Positions 1 to 5,600 of a DNA stretch of 8,146 bases are shown in pieces; the stretch's first letter is position 1; every line of letters starts with the position of its first letter. The stretch covers positions 16,621 through 24,766 of the forward strand of contig DEWC01000101.1 of the NCBI GenBank assembly GCA_002363095.1, written 5' to 3'. The position numbers and the translations under genes were made by a program. The notes under the pieces were generated by a model. It saw only the letters and a program-made list of their open reading frames with translations. It had not been told where the DNA came from and did no database searches. The DNA is from Ruminococcaceae bacterium UBA3220. GTDB taxonomy: Bacteria; Bacillota; Clostridia; Oscillospirales; Acutalibacteraceae.

Positions 1-495
1 GGCGGACTTCCCGAAGACCTTAAATTTGAGCTTGTAGAACCGGTGAAACTCTTATACAAAGACGAGGTTCGCGTTGTCGGCAAGGAATTGGGGCTTCCCG
101 ATAATATGGTATTCCGCCAGCCCTTCCCCGGTCCCGGACTCGGTGTTCGCTGCACCGGCGCCATAACAAGAGACCGTCTTGAAGCGGTAAGAGAATCCGA
201 CGCCATTTTGCGCGAGGAATTTGCAAATGCCGGGCTTGCCGGAAAGGTTTGGCAGTATTTTACCGTTGTTCCCGATTATAAATCCACCGGAATTAAGAAT
301 GATAAGCGACTTTGGGACTGGCCGGTTATCATCCGTGCCGTAAACAGCATCGACGCTACCGCCGCTTCCATAGAGGAAATCCCTTATCCGCTTCTGCACA
401 AAATCGTTGATAGAATTCTATCCGAAGTGCCGAATGTCAATCGCGTTCTGTTTGACCTCTCCCCCAAACCGATTTCGACCATAGAGTGGGAGTGA
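1..495 (+). CDS. guaA: GMP synthase (glutamine-hydrolysing), C-terminal part, cut by window start
   Basis: GMP synthase converts XMP to GMP with ATP and glutamine-derived ammonia, the last step of cytosolic guanine nucleotide synthesis. The frame is open from base 1, where it reads GGLPEDLKFELVEP, to TGA at 493-495, giving 164 residues. These cover the end of the ATP-pyrophosphatase domain and the C-terminal dimerisation domain. Recognisable segments are KDEVRVVGKELGLP, the loop RQPFPGPGLGVR, the block VRESDAILREE, the segment VVPDYKSTGIKNDKR, and the family's terminal TIEWE. The N-terminal amidotransferase domain and P-loop lie outside the window. The segment NDKRLWDWPVIIRAVNSID differs from the common MGDxRTY-type version; I believe this is a variant seen in some Clostridia (recollection, not checked). 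No terminator follows the stop; instead a palindromic repeat overlaps the stop codon itself. Confidence 0.96.
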   Translation, partial: GGLPEDLKFELVEPVKLLYKDEVRVVGKELGLPDNMVFRQPFPGPGLGVRCTGAITRDRLEAVRESDAILREEFANAGLAGKVWQYFTVVPDYKSTGIKNDKRLWDWPVIIRAVNSIDATAASIEEIPYPLLHKIVDRILSEVPNVNRVLFDLSPKPISTIEWE

Positions 496-515
496 TTTTC
501 GCAAAGCGAAAATCA
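487..515. repeat. 29-bp repeat copy 1 with perfect 9-bp hairpin arms, overlapping the guaA stop
   Basis: After a TGGGAGT lead come arms GATTTTCGC (494-502) and GCGAAAATC (506-514) around loop AAA. The first GA of the left arm is also the GA of the guaA stop codon. A second copy at 1534-1562 has the same lead and arms but loop TTT. No T-run follows, so it does not look like a standard intrinsic terminator, although the stem could still protect the 3' end of the guaA mRNA. Confidence 0.85.
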
Positions 516-517
516 AC

Positions 518-547
518 TAATAGTTATTAACTATTAACTATTAACTT
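518..547. repeat. Short palindrome plus three tandem 7-bp repeats (TTAACTA)
   Basis: The palindrome has arms TAATAGTTA (518-526) and TAACTATTA (528-536) around a single T. Overlapping it, the heptamer TTAACTA occurs three times in a row from 527 (527-533, 534-540, 541-547, the last ending in T). The array stops a few bases before the ribosome binding site of the gene at 562. A different 7-bp array lies next to nifU at 7013-7093. Confidence 0.75.
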
Positions 548-561
548 GCAGGAGTTAAAAA

Positions 562-936
562 ATGGCGGAAAGCATATTACGGATCAAATCAAAGCAATTT
601 GCGGTTGATATAATCCATATTTGTCGAGAAATGAGAAAAAACAAGGTAGAGTATGCACTTATCGACCAGTTGCTCAGGAGCGGAACGTCGGTTGGCGCAA
701 ATATACATGAAGCTCAATTTGCACACGGGACAAAGGATTTTATATCAAAATTGGAAATTGCTCTGAAAGAATGTAATGAGTGTGATTATTGGCTTGATAT
801 TCTACTGTCAACAAAAAGTATAGATACGATAAAGTCAAATATGCTATCAGCCGAATGTGATGAAATACGAAAAATACTCATTTCGTCGGTCAACACATTG
901 AAAAGCAAGCAGAAACCCGACGCAGGATTATATTGA
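562..936 (+). CDS. Four-helix-bundle protein (S23 / 23S rRNA intervening-sequence protein family)
   Basis: This 124-residue protein belongs to the small all-alpha family first noticed as ORFs inside 23S rRNA intervening sequences and now known in many chromosomes; its molecular role is unsettled. The family signature is seen at residues 36-51 (QLLRSGTSVGANIHEA), followed by the second helix pair with LEIALKECNECDYWLDIL (64-81). The length is normal for the family. ATG 562 is chosen because AGGAG at 550-554 sits 7 bases upstream and the protein starts at the usual place. There are no rRNA sequences around it, so it is a free-standing copy. The stop TGA overlaps the ribosome binding site of the next gene, and only 9 bases separate the two, so they probably share a transcript. 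The gene is visibly more AT-rich than guaA, which fits acquisition by transfer (inference). Confidence 0.9.
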   Translation: MAESILRIKSKQFAVDIIHICREMRKNKVEYALIDQLLRSGTSVGANIHEAQFAHGTKDFISKLEIALKECNECDYWLDILLSTKSIDTIKSNMLSAECDEIRKILISSVNTLKSKQKPDAGLY

Positions 937-945
937 GGAGTAATT

Positions 946-1412
946 ATGATCAACACCTATGATCTGTATGATTTGTATGCGGTATTCGGTTTCATCCCGG
1001 TCATCCTCTTAACAAAGCAATTATGGATCGTATTATCTTTGCGCTGAATGACAGAGAATCCGGCGAGTTCAATCAAATCAGAAAAGCTCTTCAAAGTGCG
1101 GGAAAACTGCAAAAAGATGATATTTATTCTTTTGCAATCGTAGACAACATATATACATATATTCCATTCATTTTGAAATATGAAGCAATATATACCATCC
1201 TGTTTTTCGTTTGCAAAGAAATGAAAAACGTAATTATCGGAGCTGATAGTGAACAAATCGCCGATCTTGCTGATTGCCTACACAATTTGCCGATATATAT
1301 TGCGGAAAGCAAAGGCAGTATTCCGAAAATGTTTTGGCAAAATGAAGTTGTTTTTTATAGAAAAAAGTGGAATAAGCGCTTTTTATCAGAAGTGCAAAAG
1401 CAATTTGACTGA
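946..1412 (+). pseudogene. Uncharacterised small protein gene, apparently frameshifted near 990
   Basis: ATG 946 has a strong ribosome binding site, GAGGAG at 935-940, 5 bases upstream. Its frame reads MINTYDLYDLYAVFGF and then ends after only 33 codons at TGA 1045-1047. The next frame is open from 972 to TGA 1410-1412 and reads FHPGHPLNKAIMDRII, then continues as a normal-looking 130-residue protein rich in Ile, Tyr and Phe. Its own first ATG (1023) has no visible ribosome binding site. Adding one T to the TTT at 990-992 joins the frames as AVFG-FHPGHPLNKAIMDR and restores a protein of about 155 residues. I do not recognise the family; no signal peptide is apparent and the C-terminal part (FWQNEVVFYRKKWNKRFL) is basic and aromatic. 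It follows the four-helix-bundle gene by 9 bases. It may be a decaying gene, a sequencing error, or two overlapping small ORFs. Confidence 0.6.
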
Positions 1413-1533
1413 TACGATTTTGATACTAAAAATCATATCAACCGGTATAAGCCAAAGAAAAACACGCCGTTTAACCCCGAAAAACGGGGCTGAAACAGCT
1501 GCAAACAACCCATATAAACTCGAATTAAGCGAT

Positions 1534-1562
1534 TGGGAGTGATTTTCGCTTTGCGAAAATCA
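1534..1562. repeat. 29-bp repeat copy 2, hairpin core inverted relative to copy 1
   Basis: The lead TGGGAGT (1534-1540) is followed by arms GATTTTCGC (1541-1549) and GCGAAAATC (1553-1561) around loop TTT. Compared with the copy at 487-515, the lead keeps its orientation while the hairpin core is the reverse complement (AAA has become TTT). There is no T-run on the 3' side. Confidence 0.85.
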
Positions 1563-1564
1563 CC

Positions 1565-1652
1565 TATGATCGCCCTTACGGGCAAATTATGAGCCGCCTG
1601 CTGCGGCGTTTGCATCGCAGGGCGACCGTATCATAACATCTGCGAAGCAGAT
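1565..1652. repeat. Compound palindromic structure: nested hairpins
   Basis: Outer arms TATGAT plus CGCCCT (1565-1576) can pair with AGGGCG (1619-1624) and ATCATA (1630-1635), leaving a 5-base bulge ACCGT. Inside are GCCGC/GCGGC (1593-1597 with 1603-1607) and a local alternative GCCC/GGGC (1572-1575 with 1580-1583). A separate hairpin ATCTGC/GCAGAT (1638-1643 with 1647-1652, loop GAA) follows. No ORF explains this stretch. It may be a non-autonomous repeat element or a structured untranslated region before the lipoprotein gene. Confidence 0.6.
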
Positions 1653-1659
1653 TTATCTC

Positions 1660-1681
1660 TTTTGCCTTTTGGCAGAAAGGA
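1660..1681 (+). promoter_or_regulatory. Leader hairpin touching the ribosome binding site of the lipoprotein gene
   Basis: TTTTGCC (1660-1666) can pair with GGCAGAA (1671-1677) over loop TTTT, with one G-U pair. Alternatively CCTTT (1665-1669) can pair with AAAGG (1676-1680), covering most of the ribosome binding site AAAGGA (1676-1681) of the gene starting at 1690. The two stems are mutually exclusive, so translation could be modulated. This is inference from complementarity only. Confidence 0.35.
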
Positions 1682-1689
1682 ACCTGAAA

Positions 1690-2343
1690 ATGAAAAAAAC
1701 AGTTATTTCTCTTTTTATGATAATTTGTCTTGCTTTAACCCTTAGTGCCTGTGGAAATAATGAAAGCGGAACTGCAAAATCCGAGAAAAAAGCCAAAACA
1801 AATAGGACAACCGCTTCAAGCATTGCGTCTATCGACGATGTTAAAAGTATGGGCGATGCCTTTGCGGTTGAAGACGACCAAAAACAGTTTGCCATTATTG
1901 ACAATTTCTATATTTGCGTTTTCAAACTCGGCGACAACTATTACCGTGTAAGAGCAATAATGCCGAAGGATGTTGAAAAGAAGGTATCTGAATTAGATTT
2001 TACCGAAGAGAATGAGCGCAAAAAAATAGACGGTCTTGTAAGCCCGCTTGCAATCGAAAAAATCGAAAACCTTAACGAGAATATTTTGGATGATGATGCG
2101 ATTAAAGGACTTATCGGAAAAAGCGGAAAGGATCTGATTGACAGCGGCTGGATATGTACAGGATACAACCTCGATGATATGGTATTTTCTATGGAATACA
2201 ATTGCTTCCAATATGATGTTGTTTTTGACGGAAAAATCGACGAATCTCATTACGATGACTTTGAGGAGTCTGAAATTGAGAGTATGAAGGTTAAATCGGT
2301 GACTTGTTCCGATATAGGCGATGCCACAAATATAGAGGAATAA
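1690..2343 (+). CDS. Secreted lipoprotein of unknown function
   Basis: This 217-residue protein begins with a typical lipoprotein signal: MKK, a hydrophobic stretch (residues 4-18) and the lipobox L18-S19-A20-C21. It should be cut before C21, lipid-modified and held on the outer face of the membrane. A polar linker rich in Ser, Thr, Lys and Glu (22-45) leads to an acidic globular region. That region contains IDDVKSMGDAFAVEDD, an aromatic strand NFYICVFKLGDNYYRV, the segment GLIGKSGKDLIDSGWICTGY and a C-terminal end VTCSDIGDATNIEE. I have an impression of similar lipoproteins in gut Clostridia but know no characterised member, so I give no function. ATG 1690 is preferred over TTG 1669 because AAAGGA at 1676-1681 is correctly spaced and the signal peptide then starts normally. 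An intrinsic terminator 18 bases after the stop makes it likely monocistronic at its 3' end. Confidence 0.85.
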   Translation: MKKTVISLFMIICLALTLSACGNNESGTAKSEKKAKTNRTTASSIASIDDVKSMGDAFAVEDDQKQFAIIDNFYICVFKLGDNYYRVRAIMPKDVEKKVSELDFTEENERKKIDGLVSPLAIEKIENLNENILDDDAIKGLIGKSGKDLIDSGWICTGYNLDDMVFSMEYNCFQYDVVFDGKIDESHYDDFEESEIESMKVKSVTCSDIGDATNIEE

Positions 2344-2360
2344 TAAACTTAAAATTGTTT

Positions 2361-2395
2361 TTCGGCAGGTGTGTTTTCTCACCTGCCGAATTTTT
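2361..2395 (+). terminator. Intrinsic terminator of the lipoprotein gene
   Basis: A perfect 11-bp stem, TTCGGCAGGTG (2361-2371) with CACCTGCCGAA (2380-2390), closes an 8-base loop and is followed by TTTTT (2391-2395). It lies 18 bases after the stop codon at 2341-2343. Confidence 0.93.
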
Positions 2396-2396
2396 C

Positions 2397-2519
2397 TTGG
2401 CAGAGCACAAAGGAAAATTGAGAAAATATTACCGGATCACCGATTCGGGTCTTAAAAAAATCGAGGCTTTCAAAACCTACCGGCAGGAGATAATCCCGAT
2501 TTATAAATTTATTACGTGA
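2397..2519 (+). pseudogene. C-terminal remnant of a PadR-family transcriptional regulator
   Basis: Beginning right after the terminator, the frame reads LAEHKGKLRKYYRITDSG, then LKKIEAFKTYRQEIIPIYKF and ends at TGA 2517-2519, about 40 residues. The pattern R-K-Y-Y-R-I-T-x-x-G followed by an amphipathic helix is the wing and start of the C-terminal dimerisation helix of PadR winged-helix repressors. The whole helix-turn-helix is missing, and the open frame upstream of 2397 runs through the lipoprotein's terminator and end and does not look like PadR. No ribosome binding site with a start precedes it. I read it as a truncated relic; the adjoining short ORF at 2530 supports this, because PadR genes commonly sit just before HAAS/DUF1700 genes. 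Confidence 0.65.
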
Positions 2520-2529
2520 GAGGATTAAA

Positions 2530-2571
2530 ATGACTAAAACGGAATTTATCGGCGGGCGATATAATATTTGA
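2530..2571 (+). pseudogene. Possible relic of the first codons of a HAAS/DUF1700 gene
   Basis: AGAGG (2519-2523) lies 6 bases before ATG 2530, and the 13-codon frame reads MTKTEFIGGRYNI before TGA 2569-2571. MTKTEFI or MxKxEFL is a common start of HAAS/DUF1700 membrane proteins encoded directly behind PadR regulators. After about seven matching residues the sequence departs and stops. The match is short, so chance is possible; the position 10 bases after the PadR remnant is the main argument. Confidence 0.35.
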
Positions 2572-2578
2572 ATAGTCC

Positions 2579-2607
2579 TTGCACCAAAAGAGGTTTTATG
2601 TTATTAT
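2579..2607 (+). promoter_or_regulatory. Probable sigma-A promoter of the large surface-protein gene
   Basis: A -35 like TTGCAC (2579-2584) is separated by 17 bases from a -10 TATTAT (2602-2607), which is preceded by TGT, an extended -10 element. The -35 matches the consensus only in TTG, while the -10 matches five of six bases. The predicted start near 2614 leaves a leader of about 25 bases before ATG 2640, containing GGAGG at 2628-2632. Confidence 0.6.
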
Positions 2608-2639
2608 AAAAATACAATAATTTCTTTGGAGGTAAATGT

Positions 2640-5600
2640 ATGAAAAGAAAAATAACGGCGATACTTCTTACATTCGCATTAATTTGCGGGTTATTCTCGG
2701 TCCCTGTTTTTGCCTTGGGCATCAGCGAAAGCCCCGTTACTCCGACTTATTGGTCATTTGACGGCGAAAACCTCACGCTACAGCCGTCGTTTGATGAAAA
2801 CACATCATTGATATTTGTTAACGGTGAAGAAGGCGAAACATACACTTTACCCGACTCTTTTTATCACAAAGTTTATGTTATTACCAACAATGTTGCCGTT
2901 ACTATTCCCGACACCGATAAAATCGAAACGGTTTTGATCTCCGGAACGGGAAGTATTATCAGAAACAACCTTACAATCACAAACGCCAACACTTCCGAGT
3001 TCACCGGAAATGCAAACAACGGAAACGAAATAATAGAATTCTATTCCGGCAATGACGATTTTTATTGTTTCACCTATTCGGGCGACACGACCCTCAGTTT
3101 TTCTTCGCTTTTCGGTGCCGCTACGGATTACGGATTATATCAGGTAAATGTTGACGGAAATCTTACGATAGACTGCATTTTGAATGCCATTGAGGTAAAT
3201 GTAACAGGAGACCTCTTTATAAAAGCGCCCGTAGAGGGCGACCCGAACGGTCTTAACCTCAGGACGACCGGATATAAAAACGGTTCACTTACCGTTGGCG
3301 GAACCTTTACCGCCGACGACGGACAGATGTTCCTTGTTGATGAAGGCGCTGCCGTTTCGGAAAACATAAAACTTTACTATGACGATAACGGCGTTGACTC
3401 AGAATATGACATTGACGCCGAACATTTCACAAAAGAGTTTTCTTATGACGCCTTAAAATCGAAATTTATGTTTAGAGGAATCAGCGGCGGCGAAGAAAAT
3501 CTTAATGATTTTGATTGCAGGGTACATTATAGCCAGGATAAGTCATGCTTAAGTATAGTCCGTGCTGAAAGTGAAGAAGATTTGTTTGACGGCGAAAGAA
3601 CCACATTCAACATATCGACAGAGCCGGAGTCTCCGTCTATCGGCAAAATCTCTTTCAAGATAGACCTTACCGTCGATTGCTTCGAAAATGCTATCCCGGC
3701 AGAAGACAGAATTCAAACCCCGAGTATAAGCATTTTAAAGATAACCTATCCGCGTGACGCCGAGCCGGTTGAAGAATGGGTTGTAAGGTCCGGCGCTTCG
3801 ACCGATGCGGATTACACATTTGCGAACAACACTTTATCCTTCACCCCAGAAAGTGAGGCTCCGTTCGAGCTTATAGTTTGCCTTGACAAGAACGAATATG
3901 ATTTCGTAACTTTCAGCGCCCCTGAAGGCAAAATACTTGTTGAATATACCGTGTTCGGAAACGGAACGGTTGCCATTGAAGATTTTGAAGACGGGATTTT
4001 CTGCAGAAACAGAGCAAAAGCCGTTTTGCCCGATTCTGCCGAAAACATTATTTTCACCGTAACTACCGAAGACCGCTTTGAGGAATTCTCGGTTGACGGA
4101 AGATATTACAGTGTTGAGTATCTCCCCTGCGACGGAATCAGTTATAATTCCGAAACCGGAAAACTCTCCATTCCGCTTGCCAGCGAACAAAATCATTATT
4201 ATATCGACTTTAATATACTCGGCGACCAACCGGTTATGCCCAGCGAATTCCAGGTTGTATATAATCCTGACAAATTTGATGTTATTTGCACAAGCGATAC
4301 CGGCTCGTTTGAACTTTTTGACCATGCCAGATGTGATTACCCCGAGGATATGACCAATCCTCCCTACATCACGGTAACTCCCAAGGATGGACATACCTTT
4401 AAGGGAATGCTTGTTTTCACGAATTCAGGTGAAGACTATTATGTAAACGCCCTTGAAGACGGCAACAAATTTACATTTGTGAACACCGATATTAACTGTG
4501 TTCAGTTGATAGCAGACGACGAACCGGGCATTAACAATTACACCGTTCGTTACAATAAAGATATCGCTCAAGTGTCCAAAAACGGTTCTATACTCACTCC
4601 CGACAAGGTGTATTATTTCTTCTCAAACGGCGAACTGACATTCGGAACCTACGAAGTTGACCCTTACCGAGTTTTGGTAAGAACAGGCGCCGACCAAACA
4701 GAAGATATTACCTATCTTTATTCAAACGGGTATTTGAACTACACACCCGATAATGATTTCCCGAGAACATTTGAGTTCTATTTCACCAAGGCGGAATACG
4801 ACTGCGCCACAATGAATCCCGACCCCGAGCATAACATAGTTGAACTTATGACACACGGTGGCGGTAATATTGAGATACTTTCGACAAACGGCGAGCCGAT
4901 TTCTGACGACTGTGTTGCAAAATACGAAAACAGATATCGCATTGCCCTTAACAATGAAGATACAAACCTTTCAATAAAACTCAATCCTTTTAACGGTCAA
5001 TCGGTTGAAAGTGTAAGAATTGACGGCGAAGAACAGACTGCCGACAGTTATACCGGCAATATTTTGAATATAAATGTTGCTCAAAACAAAGGTTTTGTAA
5101 ACGGCGAGATAGTTTTCTCAAACGCTTCAACCGAAAAAAGCGGAGTGTTCGGTGATAATCTTTTCTGGGAATATGACGAAGGCAGTAAAACGCTCACCGT
5201 TAAGGGCAACGGCAAGATTCCGGATCTCCAGTCATCGGGAAGACCCTGGGAAAACTTCAAATACACCACATCGCATATCGTTATTGAAGAAGGCGTAACC
5301 GGTATCGGTTCCAACGCATTCCATTATATGACCGGCGCCGAAAGCGTTTCTATTCCCTCCACGGTACTTAGCATAAACGAATTTGCTTTCTTAGGTCTTA
5401 GTAAACTGAAAACCCTCAATATCCCCGAGGGAGTTATCACCATCGACAGACAGGCTTTCCAGAGTTTATCCTCTCTTGAAAAACTCACCATACCGAGCAC
5501 GCTCAGGAAATTCACTTTAACAACCTTTGAGGGCGTCGCCAAGCTTGAAAACATTACTGTCGCTACCGAAAACCCGATTTTCCACAGCGCCGGCAACTGC

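Noticed and set aside
1405..1433. TTGACT as a -35 promoter box for the lipoprotein gene
   Set aside because: No acceptable -10 box occurs at 16-18 bases; the base at 17-bp spacing begins AAAAAT and GATACT is far too close.
1475..1489. CCCCG/CGGGG hairpin as a terminator of the gene ending at 1412
   Set aside because: The stem is only 5 bp and no T-run follows.
1413..1493. In-frame continuation after the TGA at 1410-1412 (27 codons, YDFDTKNHINRY onward) as stop-codon readthrough or recoding
   Set aside because: TGA is used as the true stop of guaA and of the gene at 562, no recoding element is visible, and 27 open codons can arise by chance.
1249..1542. 97-codon ORF ending in LELSDWE, resembling the IEWE end of guaA
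   Set aside because: It overlaps the frameshifted gene in another frame, has no ribosome binding site, and the upstream nucleotides show no convincing similarity to guaA beyond the shared TGGGAG of the repeat.
2560..2565. Perfect TATAAT as the -10 box of the large gene
   Set aside because: No -35-like hexamer at the right distance; the promoter at 2579-2607, with an extended -10, is better placed.
3834..4394. 186-codon minus-strand ORF inside the surface-protein gene
   Set aside because: It is antisense to a well-supported coding frame, has low-complexity composition and no plausible ribosome binding site; a shadow frame.
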